Assembly (NCBI GenBank): GCA_017442365.1
Contig: JAFRZW010000007.1
Location: forward strand, 124,001 to 188,000
DNA: 64,000 nt
Direction: 5' to 3'
From: Rikenellaceae bacterium
GTDB lineage: Bacteria; Bacteroidota; Bacteroidia; Bacteroidales; Rikenellaceae
Position 1 is the stretch's first letter, and every line of letters begins with the position of its first letter. Made by a program: the position numbers and the translations under genes. Of the stretch, positions 42,273 through 51,426 are shown one piece after another. The notes under the pieces are model-generated. The model was not told the DNA's origin. It worked only from the letters and a program-made list of their open reading frames with translations, and did not search any database.

Positions 42273-45026
42273 ATGTCAAACGAACGTAAACTTAGACTCA
42301 ATCAAGTTGCGAGAGAGTTCAAAGTTGGAGTAAGCAGCATAGCCGAATTTCTCGAAAAGAAGGGTATTAAGATCGATCGCACGCCCAATACGTTGATTGA
42401 TCAGCAGATGTATGCCCTGCTCGAAAAGGAGTTCGGATCGAACCGTGGCGGTAATCCGCGCGGTGAGGTGCGCGAGCGTATCTCGCAGAAACCGACGGCA
42501 GTGTCGATCGGTCAGAAGAAGGGTGATGACGACTTCAAAGAGGAGGTTGTGATCAAGAGTAAGAGCATCTCGGTCAAGGACGAGGTGAAGGCGATGGGCC
42601 CGAAGATTTTGGGTACTATCGATCTGGGCGGCAAGAAGGCAAAGCCTGCACCTGCACCGCAGCTCGCCCCTGCACCTAAACCCGCTGAAAAGCCCGTACA
42701 ACCGAAGGTGGAGAAGCCCGTAGCAGCACCTGCACCCGTACCCGCACCGAAAGCAGCGCCAAAGCCTGTGCAGAACGATATCCAGAACAAGACCTATGAC
42801 GAGCGTCTGGCTGAGAGCAAAGATGATATCTTCCGTCCTCAGTCGTCGCAGTTGTCGGGTCCGAATGTGATTGGCACGATCGACGTGTCGCAGTTCCAGC
42901 CGGGTGGTCGCCACCCCAAGCGCAAGCGCATTACCAAGGATAAGGTTGATGTAACCAAGCCCCAGCAGGGTGGTCAGCCGAAGGGTAATAATGGCGGCAA
43001 TAAGCCTAATCAGCCCAACCAGCCCAAGCAGCAGAATGCGGCTCAGCAGCAGGCAGCGCAGCAGGGTGGTGGCAAGAAGAAAAAGAACAAGCAGAAACCC
43101 GCACCCAAACCCGTTGTACGCCCCGAGGTTAGCGACGAGGAGGTAGCAAAGCAGGTTAAAGATACGCTGGCACGTCTGACGGCTAAGAACTCGAAGAGCA
43201 AGGGCGCCAAGTATCGTAAGGAGAAGCGTGAGGCTGTTTCGGCCAAGATGAACGAGGAGATGGAGCGTCAGGAGATGGAGCGCTCGGTATTGAAGGTTAC
43301 GGAGTTCGTAACCGTCAGCGAGTTGGCTACGATGATGAACGTTTCGGTCAATGAGGTCATTATGGCTTGTATGAACTTGGGTCTGATGGTGTCGATCAAC
43401 CAGCGTCTGGACGCTGAGGCATTGGTTGTAGTTGCCGAGGAGTTCGGTTTCACGGTTGAGTTCGTATCGGTTGAGATTCAAGAGGCTATCGAGGACGAGG
43501 GCGACTCGGAGGAGGAGCTGATTTCGCGTCCGCCGATCGTGGTTGTGATGGGACACGTCGATCACGGTAAGACATCGTTGTTGGATAATATCCGTAAGAC
43601 CAACGTCATCGAGGGTGAGGCCGGCGGTATCACGCAGCACATCGGAGCATATAGCGTTGAGCTGAATGGTCAGAAGATCACCTTCCTCGATACCCCGGGC
43701 CACGAGGCATTTACTGCGATGCGTGCTCGTGGTGCGAAGGTTACCGACGTTGCGATTATCATCGTTGCGGCTGACGACCACGTGATGCCGCAGACGGTCG
43801 AGGCAATCAACCACGCCTCGGCAGCAGGTGTGCCTATCGTGTTCGCAATCAATAAGATCGATAAGCCCGCAGCAAATCCCGACCACATCAAGGAGCAGTT
43901 GGCTAATATGAACTATCTGGTCGAGGATTGGGGTGGTAAGTACCAGTGCCAGGAGGTATCGGCTAAGAAGGGTATGAACCTCGACAAGTTGCTCGAAAAG
44001 GTGCTTTTGGAGGCCGAACTGTTGGAGTTGAAGGCTAATCCCGACCGCCGTGCAACGGGTACGGTGATCGAATCGACGCTGGATAAGGGTCGCGGTTACG
44101 TTGCGACGTTGCTCGTGCAGAACGGTACGTTGCGCGTGGGCGATGTGATGCTGTCGGGTGTTCATTCGGGTCGTGTTAAGGCGATGTTCAACGAGCGCGG
44201 TCAGAAGGTCAATGAGGCACCCCCCTCGACTCCCGTTCAGGTGTTGGGCTTGAATGGTGCTCCCGCGTCGGGCGATACGTTCAATGTGATGGAGGACGAT
44301 CGTTCGGCACGCGAGATCGCAAACAAGCGTGAGCAGTTGCAGCGTATGCAGGGCATTATGACCCAGAAGCACGTAACGTTGGACGAGATTGGTCGTCGTA
44401 TCGCTATCGGCTCGTTCAAGGAGTTGAACATCATCGTTAAGGGTGATGTGGACGGCTCGGTTGAGGCAATGACGGGCTCGTTGATCAAGCTATCGAAGGA
44501 GGAGGTTCAGGTGAACGTGATCCACTCGGCAGTAGGTCAGATCTCGGAGTCGGACGTTCTGTTGGCAGCCGCTTCGAATGCGATTATCGTCGGTTTCCAG
44601 GTACGTCCGTCGGCAGGCGCACGCCGTCTGGCTGAGTCGGAGGAGATCGAGATCCGCTTGTATTCGATCATCTACGACGCGATCAACGATATCAAGGACG
44701 CAATCGAGGGTATGTTGGAGCCCGTTATGAAGGAGGAGATTGTATGCTCGGTTGAGGTGCTCGAAACCTTCAAGATCTCGAAGGTTGGTACCATTGCGGG
44801 CTGTATCGTTCGTGAGGGTAAGCTCACCCGTAACACGTCGATTCGCGTGATCCGCGACGGTATTGTGATCTACACGGGTCGTCTTGGCTCGTTGAAGCGT
44901 TACAAGGACGACGTTAAGGAGGTTACGAACGGTATGGAGTGCGGTCTTAACATCGAGAGCTTCAACGATATTCGCGTAGGCGACGTTGTTGAGGGCTACG
45001 AGCAGGTTGAGGTTAAGCGCAAGTAA
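42273..45026 (+). CDS. infB: Translation initiation factor IF-2
   Basis: This 917-residue GTPase places initiator tRNA on the 30S subunit. The N-terminal IF2-N motif ([23 protein letters not shown]) is followed by a low-complexity Ala/Pro/Lys- and Gln/Asn-rich linker (about 110-280), typical of the phylum. The second IF2-N domain and the GTPase domain follow, with [12 protein letters not shown] near 428, then [12 protein letters not shown] and NKIDKP. Domains II-IV complete the protein. A 75-base gap with a weak AAAGATTT/AAATCTTT hairpin separates it from nusA. The gene ends at a strong terminator. Confidence 0.97.
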   Translation: MSNERKLRLNQVAREFKVGVSSIAEFLEKKGIKIDRTPNTLIDQQMYALLEKEFGSNRGGNPRGEVRERISQKPTAVSIGQKKGDDDFKEEVVIKSKSISVKDEVKAMGPKILGTIDLGGKKAKPAPAPQLAPAPKPAEKPVQPKVEKPVAAPAPVPAPKAAPKPVQNDIQNKTYDERLAESKDDIFRPQSSQLSGPNVIGTIDVSQFQPGGRHPKRKRITKDKVDVTKPQQGGQPKGNNGGNKPNQPNQPKQQNAAQQQAAQQGGGKKKKNKQKPAPKPVVRPEVSDEEVAKQVKDTLARLTAKNSKSKGAKYRKEKREAVSAKMNEEMERQEMERSVLKVTEFVTVSELATMMNVSVNEVIMACMNLGLMVSINQRLDAEALVVVAEEFGFTVEFVSVEIQEAIEDEGDSEEELISRPPIVVVMGHVDHGKTSLLDNIRKTNVIEGEAGGITQHIGAYSVELNGQKITFLDTPGHEAFTAMRARGAKVTDVAIIIVAADDHVMPQTVEAINHASAAGVPIVFAINKIDKPAANPDHIKEQLANMNYLVEDWGGKYQCQEVSAKKGMNLDKLLEKVLLEAELLELKANPDRRATGTVIESTLDKGRGYVATLLVQNGTLRVGDVMLSGVHSGRVKAMFNERGQKVNEAPPSTPVQVLGLNGAPASGDTFNVMEDDRSAREIANKREQLQRMQGIMTQKHVTLDEIGRRIAIGSFKELNIIVKGDVDGSVEAMTGSLIKLSKEEVQVNVIHSAVGQISESDVLLAAASNAIIVGFQVRPSAGARRLAESEEIEIRLYSIIYDAINDIKDAIEGMLEPVMKEEIVCSVEVLETFKISKVGTIAGCIVREGKLTRNTSIRVIRDGIVIYTGRLGSLKRYKDDVKEVTNGMECGLNIESFNDIRVGDVVEGYEQVEVKRK

Positions 45027-45045
45027 ATCGAATATCGTAATTTGC

Positions 45046-45088
45046 AAACCAGCCGCGATCCATTATGGGTCGCGGCTGGTTTCTTTAT
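45046..45088 (+). terminator. Terminator of the rimP-infB operon
   Basis: AAACCAGCCGCGA (from 45046) pairs with TCGCGGCTGGTTT (to 45082). Its tail is TCTTTATT. Confidence 0.9.
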
Positions 45089-45118
45089 TCAAAATTCAAG
45101 ATTCAAGATTCAAGATTA
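45088..45118. repeat. AATTCAAGATTC-type short repeats
   Basis: The stretch holds four ATTCAA/GATTCA units directly after the infB terminator. They touch the 3' end of the next minus-strand gene and are related to the tract at 6915-6981. Confidence 0.85.
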
Positions 45119-45715
45119 ATAAGCGCAGAGATCAGATTGAATCATTAAATTAATATACGAGAAATCGGTACTTTGCTTATTGTCTAATGTATATATTCGA
45201 TATGTTGATCCATTTTGATATACTGTGCATACGTTATCTTCATAGGTCATTACGTATGAGTTATTCTCGTATTGACCAGTAGTTCTAGCCTCTATCATTC
45301 TGCCATTTGTGTCATAAATAAACGAAGCCGTGTAATCCTTGTTGCCCTCCCAATATTGCTCAAAAGTTGCTACATTGCTTTTAGGCGTAGATGTTTTTAA
45401 TTCCAATATATCTTTATTAAGGCTTTCTAATTTTTTATCAAGCTCCTCCCACTTTTCTTCGCAATCACAATTATTTATAGTATTGTTCGTGTTAATACGC
45501 TGAAAAACAATTTGTGCCAATGAATCATAATCAATTTTTTCAATCTTAACAATTCTATCTTCAAAACCGTCAATTTTAGCAAACAGCTCTTTGATCGTAT
45601 CGTTGCAATTACACTCTACAAATTCCTTCAAATCGTCAGCGCAGGCGACTACGGTAATGCTAATCACTGCTCCCAACAGAAAAGCGGCTAATGTTGAAAA
45701 AGATTTCTTGATCAT
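45116..45715 (-). CDS. Putative lipoprotein with coiled-coil region
   Basis: This 199-residue protein starts with a signal peptide and a plausible lipobox (VVAC, Cys near residue 25). A Cys-rich stretch (VECNCND and NNCDCEE) and heptad-like helices (about 40-105) follow. The C-terminal beta-rich region has YTASFIYDTNGRMIEARTTG. It is AT-rich compared with its neighbours. No family is recognised. It lies just downstream of the 6S-like RNA on the same strand but after that RNA's terminator, so its own promoter is unclear. Confidence 0.78.
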   Translation of the reverse strand: MIKKSFSTLAAFLLGAVISITVVACADDLKEFVECNCNDTIKELFAKIDGFEDRIVKIEKIDYDSLAQIVFQRINTNNTINNCDCEEKWEELDKKLESLNKDILELKTSTPKSNVATFEQYWEGNKDYTASFIYDTNGRMIEARTTGQYENNSYVMTYEDNVCTVYQNGSTYRIYTLDNKQSTDFSYINLMIQSDLCAY

Positions 45716-45740
45716 AATTCATTTGTTATTAATAGTTAAA

Positions 45741-45897
45741 CAAAAAAAGCGTGCACTCCACTTGCACGCCATCGAGGGCTACCACACCCTACAACCCCTA
45801 CAAGCAAGCACACGCATAGCGGTACTCGCCTTAATGGGGTTATTCAAAAGCCTTATCTTAATCAGTTGTGGTAGTTCGATGGCGATTAGGCAATATG
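45741..45897 (-). ncRNA. 6S-like small RNA
   Basis: A minus-strand unit of about 157 nt has a complete promoter (45904-45935) and ends in a terminator. No reading frame is present. The 5' segment CGCCATCGA (plus 45876-45884) pairs perfectly with TCGATGGCG near the 3' end (45767-45775). CTACCACA pairs with TGTGGTAG (45867-45874 with 45779-45786), closing a long rod. An inner AACCCC/GGGGTT helix (45836-45841 with 45793-45798) leaves a large asymmetric internal loop, about 25 nt against 6 nt. This closing-stem and central-bubble form is that of 6S RNA, which binds RNA polymerase. It may equal the Bacteroidales-1 motif; that link is from memory. Confidence 0.75.
45742..45769 (-). terminator. Terminator of the 6S-like RNA
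   Basis: On the minus strand GCGTGCA and TGCACGC (45763-45769 with 45749-45755) form a perfect 7-bp stem. Seven T residues follow. Confidence 0.88.
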
Positions 45898-45903
45898 TCA
45901 TTA

Positions 45904-45935
45904 CAAATATAAAAGATTTCTGCCTTTTACGCAAA
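45904..45935 (-). promoter_or_regulatory. Promoter of the 6S-like RNA
   Basis: On the minus strand TTTG (45932-45935), a 20-base spacer and TATATTTG (45904-45911) give an ideal promoter. Transcription should start near 45897. Confidence 0.88.
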
Positions 45936-45961
45936 TTTTTTTGCTCGTGTCGTTTGAATAC

Positions 45962-45992
45962 TTGCTTTTAATCTTTTCGATTGCTATATTTG
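45962..45992 (+). promoter_or_regulatory. Promoter abutting the YiiX-type gene
   Basis: TTG (45962-45964), 20 bases and TATATTTG (45985-45992) form a good promoter. It ends only three bases before the annotated ATG, which implies a leaderless mRNA or a slightly later start. Confidence 0.6.
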
Positions 45993-45995
45993 TGA

Positions 45996-46619
45996 ATGAA
46001 AGTGCTCAAAATCATCACTCTATGGCTGGTCGCAGTGGCGGCTTTCGGTGGGTGCAGTGGCGCGAGAGGCGGCTCTAAGGCCGATTTCGAGCTGCTGCAA
46101 CGTGAGCTTCGTGAGGGCGATCTGCTCTTTCGTCGAGGTATTGGTGTGCTGGGGCGCGCGGTGGTGGCGACGGACGACGAAGGGAGGTTTTCGCACGTGG
46201 GTATTGCCGTTAAGGTCGATAATGAGTGGCACGTGGTGCACGCAGTTCCCGACGAGCCCGATTTCGAGGGCGACTTCGATAGGGTAAAGTGCGAGCCGAT
46301 TGAGCGCTTCTATGACGAATTTCGTGCGGGTAATGGGACGGTATATCGCCCAAACGTGTCGAACGAAACAATCGCAGTAGCGGTGCGTAATGCGCTAAGA
46401 CTCAGTGCCGAGCAGCGACCATTCGACCACGATTACGACCTCGGCGACACAACGGCGCTGTACTGCACCGAGCTGGTCGAATATGTTTTCGGGCTGGGTG
46501 GAGTGTCGATGAGCGAGGGGCGACAAACTCACGTGAACTTTCCGAGTATGACGGGCGATTACATTATGCCGTCGGACTTGACAAAGAATAACAAACTTAA
46601 CCCTATTTATTCATTCTAA
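45996..46619 (+). CDS. YiiX/YebB-like NlpC/P60-family lipoprotein hydrolase
   Basis: This 207-residue protein has a signal peptide with a lipobox-like GGC near residue 20. A permuted papain-like fold of the YiiX/YebB type follows. It begins REGDLLFRRGIG, has the catalytic His in FSHVGIAV, and has the Cys late in ALYCTELVEYVFG. Such proteins hydrolyse amide or thioester bonds in the envelope, and their substrates are often unknown. A -7 box ends just three bases before the ATG, so an in-frame GTG at 46002 could be the real start. A DUF4878 gene follows 13 bases downstream. Confidence 0.87.
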   Translation: MKVLKIITLWLVAVAAFGGCSGARGGSKADFELLQRELREGDLLFRRGIGVLGRAVVATDDEGRFSHVGIAVKVDNEWHVVHAVPDEPDFEGDFDRVKCEPIERFYDEFRAGNGTVYRPNVSNETIAVAVRNALRLSAEQRPFDHDYDLGDTTALYCTELVEYVFGLGGVSMSEGRQTHVNFPSMTGDYIMPSDLTKNNKLNPIYSF

Positions 46620-46632
46620 AACCTAAATGACT

Positions 46633-47037
46633 ATGAAGAAATTTTTTTCACTTTTGGCAGTTGCCGTAGCGATGTTTATGGTATCTTGCTCGTCAGCGCC
46701 TGCAACCCCGAGCGATGCGGCTGTTGAGTACTATCAGTGTGTAGCCAATGGCGACTATGAGGCTTTTGCTAATGCAATCCACTACGACACTACCGACCCT
46801 GAGGAGATTGCTGAGGGCAAGGCAATGATTATCTCTCTGTACAAGGAGAAGGCTGCACCTGAGATTGAGAAGAAGGGTGGCGTGAAGAGCGTCGAGGCTA
46901 CGGGTGAGACCATCAGCGAGGACGGCAATACGGCTAATGTTCAGCTCAAAATCGTCTATGGCGATGGTTCGGAGAAGACCGAAGATGTTAAGATGGTAAA
47001 GGTTGAGGATAAGTGGTTGTTGTCATTCGACAAATAG
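46633..47037 (+). CDS. DUF4878-family lipoprotein
   Basis: This 134-residue protein has a lipoprotein signal peptide (MKKFFSLLAVAVAMFMVSC; Cys at 19). A small NTF2-like DUF4878 domain follows, with PSDAAVEYYQCVANGDYEAF and a C-terminal VKVEDKWLLSFDK. The function is unknown. An alternative ATG at 46627 adds two residues. It is the second gene of a unit with the YiiX-type hydrolase and ends at a strong bidirectional terminator. Confidence 0.88.
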   Translation: MKKFFSLLAVAVAMFMVSCSSAPATPSDAAVEYYQCVANGDYEAFANAIHYDTTDPEEIAEGKAMIISLYKEKAAPEIEKKGGVKSVEATGETISEDGNTANVQLKIVYGDGSEKTEDVKMVKVEDKWLLSFDK

Positions 47038-47054
47038 TCGCACCCCCCCCTATA

Positions 47055-47094
47055 ACACAAAAACGCAGGCCGATGAGGTCTGCGTTTTTGTGTT
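47055..47094. terminator. Bidirectional terminator between DUF4878 and DUF4295 genes
   Basis: AACACAAAAACGCAGGCC pairs almost perfectly with GGTCTGCGTTTTTGTGTT around a GATGA loop. It serves both converging units. Confidence 0.9.
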
Positions 47095-47143
47095 GAAGAC
47101 CGAGGTCTTACAACTCCAATTTTGAATGGTTAGTTCAGCGCGA

Positions 47144-47299
47144 TTATTTCTTCTCGAAGAAATCCTTCACCTGATCGTTAGCGATAATGCCCTCTTTGAA
47201 CATATAAGCGCCAGTCTTCTCCGACTTAACCATCTTGATGCACTTGGTAAAGTTCTTACCAGTACCGGTTTTCAGGGTTGCAACTACTTTCTTTGCCAT
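47144..47299 (-). CDS. DUF4295-family small protein
   Basis: This 51-residue basic protein (MAKKVVATLKTGTGKNFTKC...EGIIANDQVKDFFEKK) matches DUF4295. That family occurs almost always just downstream of rpmG in Bacteroidota and is likely ribosome-associated. It starts 8 bases after the rpmG stop in the rpmB-rpmG operon. The function is not established. Confidence 0.9.
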   Translation of the reverse strand: MAKKVVATLKTGTGKNFTKCIKMVKSEKTGAYMFKEGIIANDQVKDFFEKK

Positions 47300-47307
47300 A
47301 ATGCTTA

Positions 47308-47490
47308 CTATTTAATTTCGCGGTGAACGGTTACCTTTTTCAGGTAGGGGTTGTACTTTTTACGCTCCAAACGATCGGGAGTGTTCTTCTTGTTCTTGGT
47401 GGTGATGTAGCGCGACATACCCGGAACGCCACTTGCCTTCTGCTCAGTGCACTCGAGGATCACCTGAACTCTGTTGCCTTTCTTTGCCAT
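47308..47490 (-). CDS. rpmG: 50S ribosomal protein L33
   Basis: This 60-residue protein is L33, with the typical [11 protein letters not shown] strand and the C-terminal [18 protein letters not shown]. The zinc-binding Cys pairs are missing (a C- form), since only one Cys is present. It is the middle gene of rpmB-rpmG-DUF4295. Confidence 0.95.
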   Translation of the reverse strand: MAKKGNRVQVILECTEQKASGVPGMSRYITTKNKKNTPDRLERKKYNPYLKKVTVHREIK

Positions 47491-47510
47491 TTGTTGTTAC
47501 CTCGTTTTAA

Positions 47511-47744
47511 TTAGTAAACCTTACGAGCTGCTGCTGCCTCTTTGAGAGCGTTTGCAAGACCCTTTTTGTTAATAGTTTTCATACCTGCTGCCGACACTTT
47601 GAGTGTAATCCAGCGGTTCTCTTCTTCCGACCAGAAGCGCTTGGTTTTCAGATTGGGGCTGAACTTGCGCTTGGTCTTACGGTTCGAGTGAGAAACATTG
47701 TTACCCACCATCGCAACCTTACCAGTAATTTCGCAGACTTTCAT
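47511..47744 (-). CDS. rpmB: 50S ribosomal protein L28
   Basis: This 77-residue protein is L28. It starts [28 protein letters not shown] and contains the [23 protein letters not shown] segment. It is the first gene of the operon, with a strong promoter 45 bases upstream. Confidence 0.96.
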   Translation of the reverse strand: MKVCEITGKVAMVGNNVSHSNRKTKRKFSPNLKTKRFWSEEENRWITLKVSAAGMKTINKKGLANALKEAAAARKVY

Positions 47745-47788
47745 CGTTTAATTATTTGTTAATATTGCACCCATATATTTTGGGCGTG

Positions 47789-47819
47789 CAAATATACGAA
47801 CTTTTTCCTACAATACAAA
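47789..47819 (-). promoter_or_regulatory. Promoter of the rpmB operon
   Basis: On the minus strand TTTG (47816-47819), a 19-base spacer and TATATTTG (47789-47796) fit the consensus exactly. Confidence 0.88.
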
Positions 47820-47864
47820 CTTTTTGCAACCACTTTTTCGACAATAGATAGTCGAGAGTGCCAT

Positions 47865-49115
47865 TTATTCACCTTTTTGGTCGATAATGGCGTCGCGGAG
47901 CAGTGTTGCAGCGACACCCGCAGCGCGCTCGATCACCTGCGAGCGCACCGTACCGAGCACTCGACGCTCCGAGCGGACACCGTTGGGCGTAGCCACAGCG
48001 AACCAAACTGTGCCCACGGGCTTCTCCTCCGAGCCTCCCGAAGGACCTGCAATGCCCGTAGTCGCAACGGCATAGTCGGCACCGCTAATACGACGCGCGC
48101 CCTCGGCCATCTGCTCGGCAACCGCTTGACTCACTGCGCCATAGCGCTCGATGTCGGCCATATTGACACCCAACACCTGTGCCTTGGCCTCGTTGCTGTA
48201 CGAAACCACACCGCAAAGGAAATAGCTCGACGCACCTGCCTGAGCCGTAAATCGTGAGGCGATCACACCGCCCGTGCAACTCTCGGCTACGGCAAGCGTT
48301 AAGCCTTTGTTAATTAATAGGTTATGGACATATGTGAAGATCGATTCGTGTTCGTAACCAACCACATATTGCGGGATCAGCTCCTCCAACTCTTCAAAAC
48401 GGCGATCGATCTCGTCGCCTACCTCTCGACCATCGACCTCGTATGCCGACAGACGCAGTCGCACCTGCGAGGGCGAGGGCAGATATGCCAATTTGATATA
48501 TTCGGGCAAGGCGTCCTCCCACTCCTCGATCCTCTTGGCGAGCATCGACTCGGCCAAACCCGTAGTGATCATCGTGCGGTGAACCACCTGTTTCAGAGCG
48601 AATTGCGCGCGCAGACGAGGCAGCACCTCCTCCTGCATCAAGTGCTCCATCTCGAACGGCACACCCGGCAACGACACCACCACCTTGCCCTCGCGTTCGA
48701 ACCACATTGCGGGGGCTGTTCCGTGTGCATTATGCAGCACGGTGCAACGATCGGGGACGTCGGCCTGACTTTGATTGAGTTCGTTAAATTCGATCCCGCG
48801 GGCGGTGAGCATTGCTCTAACGTGCTCATAGACAGCCTCGTTGCGCACCAACTTCATTCCGAAATATTCGGCCAGCGTGCGCTTCGTAATGTCGTCCTTC
48901 GTGGGGCCCAATCCACCCGTCATAATGACCATATCGCACTGCGCGAGCGACGTGTCGAGTGCCTCGATGATTCGCTGGCGGTCGTCGCCAATCGACAGAC
49001 GCTCGGTAACGACCACACCCGCCGAGTTGAGGGCACGCGAGATGTAAGCGGCGTTGGTATCCACGATCTGACCGATCAGGATCTCATCGCCGATAGTGAT
49101 GATTTGAGCTTGCAT
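47865..49115 (-). CDS. cinA: CinA-family protein (competence/damage-inducible, nicotinamide-nucleotide amidase)
   Basis: This 416-residue protein has an N-terminal molybdopterin-binding-like domain (ITIGDEILIGQIVDTNAAYISRAL, MTGGLGPTKDDIT) and a C-terminal CinA domain from about residue 255. The latter has AVAESCTGGVIASRFTAQAGASSYF and the late TTGIAGPSGGSEEKPVGTVW. The C-terminal domain deamidates NMN and the N-terminal one hydrolyses ADP-ribose-type nucleotides in characterised relatives. It starts 9 bases after the pyrD stop. Confidence 0.95.
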   Translation of the reverse strand: MQAQIITIGDEILIGQIVDTNAAYISRALNSAGVVVTERLSIGDDRQRIIEALDTSLAQCDMVIMTGGLGPTKDDITKRTLAEYFGMKLVRNEAVYEHVRAMLTARGIEFNELNQSQADVPDRCTVLHNAHGTAPAMWFEREGKVVVSLPGVPFEMEHLMQEEVLPRLRAQFALKQVVHRTMITTGLAESMLAKRIEEWEDALPEYIKLAYLPSPSQVRLRLSAYEVDGREVGDEIDRRFEELEELIPQYVVGYEHESIFTYVHNLLINKGLTLAVAESCTGGVIASRFTAQAGASSYFLCGVVSYSNEAKAQVLGVNMADIERYGAVSQAVAEQMAEGARRISGADYAVATTGIAGPSGGSEEKPVGTVWFAVATPNGVRSERRVLGTVRSQVIERAAGVAATLLRDAIIDQKGE

Positions 49116-49124
49116 ATATGATTG

Positions 49125-50201
49125 TTATTCAGTTTTTTGCTCGGCAGGAGCGGCAGCCTTCGTAGCCTCATAGTCGGCTATCAACTGCTTGCAGATTTGA
49201 CGAGCAAACGAGGGACCATTATAGATCATTCCCGAATATACCTGCACCAAACTTGCACCGGCATCGAGCATCGCCTTTGCGTCCTCGACGGTCATCACGC
49301 CACCCACGCCGATAATCGGGTAGCGACCCTGACAGCGGTCGTGCACGCGACGCACAACCTCCACAGCTCGTTTGGTCAGCGGAGCACCACTCAGACCACC
49401 GTTGCCGATCGTGTCGATGGTTTTCTGGTCGGTCGAAAGCCCTGCACGTGAGGTGGTTGTGTTGGTTGCAACGATACCGTCGAGCGGGGTTTCGATCATC
49501 ACGTCGGTCATATCGTCCACCGAAGCGTCATCCAGATCGGGCGAAATTTTGAGCAGAATGGGACGATATTGGCTCTGTCCGCGACGGAACTCAAAGAGCG
49601 GTTCGAGGATCTCGGTTACGCTCTGCTTGTTCTGCAACGATGTAACCTTAGCCACGTTGGGGCAGCTGACATTGACCACGAAATAATCGACATATTGATA
49701 CAGATTGCGGAACAATTTGAGATAATCCGACGGTGCATCTTCGATCGGAGTCAGCGAGTTCTTGCCGATATTTGCGCCCACGATGGTGCCTTGACGACGA
49801 TTGTGCAGATTCTCGATAGCGTTCTGCATACCGTGGTTGTTGAATCCCATACGGTTGATGATTGCTCTATCTTTGGGCAGGCGGAACAGGCGCGGACGGG
49901 GGTTGCCGGGTTGTCCTTTGGGTGTAACCGTACCCACCTCGACGAAACCGTAGCCGAGCGCCGAGAGTTCGTTATAGACTTCGGCATTCTTGTCGAAACC
50001 TGCGGCAATACCGATCGGGTTAGCGAATTTGACACCGAAGACCTCGCGTTCGAGTGCGGGGTGCTTAACGGCAAAAAGCTTCTCCATCAGCCATTTCGAT
50101 CCGGGAATGTAACCTGCAAAGCGCAACGCAGCGATGGTCAATTTATGAACATTCTCAGGCGAAAGGCAGAACAACAACGGGCGAATAATCTGAGTGTACA
50201 T
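49125..50201 (-). CDS. pyrD: Dihydroorotate dehydrogenase (quinone)
   Basis: This 358-residue class 2 enzyme oxidises dihydroorotate to orotate with quinone as acceptor and is membrane-associated. The N-terminal amphipathic segment (LLFCLSPENVHKLTIAALRF) is the class 2 mark. FMN-binding motifs are FANPIGIAAGFDKNAE, then FVVNVSCPNV and TTSRAGLSTD, with IGVGGVMTVEDAKAMLDAGA near the end. The catalytic Ser is in the VNVSCPN loop. It is the first gene of the pyrD-cinA operon, with a promoter at 50228-50259. Confidence 0.96.
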   Translation of the reverse strand: MYTQIIRPLLFCLSPENVHKLTIAALRFAGYIPGSKWLMEKLFAVKHPALEREVFGVKFANPIGIAAGFDKNAEVYNELSALGYGFVEVGTVTPKGQPGNPRPRLFRLPKDRAIINRMGFNNHGMQNAIENLHNRRQGTIVGANIGKNSLTPIEDAPSDYLKLFRNLYQYVDYFVVNVSCPNVAKVTSLQNKQSVTEILEPLFEFRRGQSQYRPILLKISPDLDDASVDDMTDVMIETPLDGIVATNTTTSRAGLSTDQKTIDTIGNGGLSGAPLTKRAVEVVRRVHDRCQGRYPIIGVGGVMTVEDAKAMLDAGASLVQVYSGMIYNGPSFARQICKQLIADYEATKAAAPAEQKTE

Positions 50202-50227
50202 AGTTTGATTGTTACTCCATTATGGCG

Positions 50228-50259
50228 CAAAGGTAGAAATTTTAATTCACAATTCACAA
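50228..50259 (-). promoter_or_regulatory. Promoter of pyrD, embedded in ATTCAC repeats
   Basis: The minus strand reads TACCTTTG at 50228-50235, with a TTG about 21 bases upstream. That TTG lies inside an AATTCAC repeat tract. Confidence 0.65.
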
Positions 50260-50267
50260 TTCACACC
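50242..50267. repeat. AATTCAC short tandem repeats
   Basis: Three AATTCAC units lie in the pyrD-pdxB spacer. They are related to the AATTCAAGATTC tracts elsewhere in the window. Confidence 0.8.
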
Positions 50268-50305
50268 TCATAAATATTATATGTAGCAGACATAAATAGT
50301 AATTG

Positions 50306-51325
50306 CTAAAAGTACTCCTCGCGGTAGCGGTATTCGTTGCGCAGCTGCTCGAAATGGTCGGGGTGCTCACGCAACGCACGGCTCTCGGTCGCCAAATCGC
50401 AATAGCGATCAATCGTTGCGCACATCTCCGCCCACTCGATCGTCTGTGGTGCAATGCGCTCAACCTCAGTAGGGTAGAAATCCATCAAGGGCAAGTTGAA
50501 TGCGCGCGCTACGGCCCGCACCGACATCGCTGTGGCATTAGCCTTACCTTGTGCCGAATAGCCCGCAATATGGGGGGTCGAGGCGAACACCTGTGCAAGC
50601 AACGTGTGATTGATCTGCGGCTCGTTCTCCCATACATCGAGATATGCCGAACAACGCCCCTCGGAAATTACCTGACTAAGCGCCTCGTTATCGACCACCT
50701 CGCCACGTGAGGCGTTGAGTATCACCGTATTGTGGCGTAACTGCGAGAAGAAATGCTCGTCAGCTAAATGCACCGTACGATCCTCGCCCTCGCGTATCAA
50801 AGGCACGTGGAACGTGATGATGTCGCACGTCGAGGCTACCTCGTCAATCGATCGAAAATCGCCACCCTCAGCACGCTTTCGAGGCGGGTCGCAGCGGACC
50901 ACTTCGAAACCCCAACGGAGAGCATACTCCTCGACCAATCGACCAATGTTTCCCACGCCAACAATGCCCAAACGATGATCGCAGGGTTTGCTGCCATTGC
51001 GCTCGGTTGCGCTCTTCAAAGCAGCCGCAACCCACTGCAACACGCCACGCGAATTGCAGCCCGCAGCCGTCGCTACTTCGATACCGTGCGCACGACAATA
51101 GTCGAGATCGATGTGGTCGTAACCTATTGTGGCAGTGGCTATAAGATGTACTTGCGAGTTGTCGAGCAAAGCTGCATTGCACTTTGTTCGGGTGCGAACG
51201 ATCAGGGCGTCGCTATCGCGCACCGACTCGGCGTCGAACCGCTCGCCTGCGAGATATTGCACCTCGGCGTATGGCTCGAACACCCCCGCAATAAACGGAA
51301 TTGCGCTATCAATCGTGATTTTCAT
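50306..51325 (-). CDS. pdxB: 4-phosphoerythronate dehydrogenase
   Basis: This 339-residue D-2-hydroxyacid dehydrogenase family enzyme acts in vitamin B6 synthesis, oxidising 4-phosphoerythronate. The NAD-binding motif is GIVGVGNIGRLVEEYALRWGFEV, followed by NASRGEVVDNEAL. The N-terminal KITIDSAIPFIAGVFEPYAEVQYL and a short PdxB-type dimerisation tail fit the subfamily. The start at 51325 is chosen because the family begins here. A -7 box lies only five bases upstream, so the mRNA may be leaderless. Confidence 0.93.
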   Translation of the reverse strand: MKITIDSAIPFIAGVFEPYAEVQYLAGERFDAESVRDSDALIVRTRTKCNAALLDNSQVHLIATATIGYDHIDLDYCRAHGIEVATAAGCNSRGVLQWVAAALKSATERNGSKPCDHRLGIVGVGNIGRLVEEYALRWGFEVVRCDPPRKRAEGGDFRSIDEVASTCDIITFHVPLIREGEDRTVHLADEHFFSQLRHNTVILNASRGEVVDNEALSQVISEGRCSAYLDVWENEPQINHTLLAQVFASTPHIAGYSAQGKANATAMSVRAVARAFNLPLMDFYPTEVERIAPQTIEWAEMCATIDRYCDLATESRALREHPDHFEQLRNEYRYREEYF

Positions 51326-51330
51326 ATTCG

Positions 51331-51338
51331 CAAAGGTA
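51331..51338 (-). promoter_or_regulatory. -7 box abutting pdxB
   Basis: The minus strand reads TACCTTTG, ending five bases before the ATG. This predicts a transcript start at or within one base of the start codon. Confidence 0.6.
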
Positions 51339-51426
51339 GTGAAAAAACGGCGTTTCGCTACTGCCTGCAACCAAAAATGTCCGCAAACAGCGCGCGCTCC
51401 ATAACAAACCGCCCCCCCTCTCAAAC

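Noticed and set aside
42276..44372. Long minus-strand open frame (698 codons) opposite infB
   Set aside because: It mirrors the infB codon pattern and gives a Leu/Arg/His-rich translation without any recognisable motif. infB itself is unmistakable.
47766..47790. Autoregulatory leader structure for rpmB
   Set aside because: A small hairpin (CCCA/TGGG) overlaps the promoter and the first bases of the transcript. It is too short and AT-rich to claim a ribosomal-protein leader.
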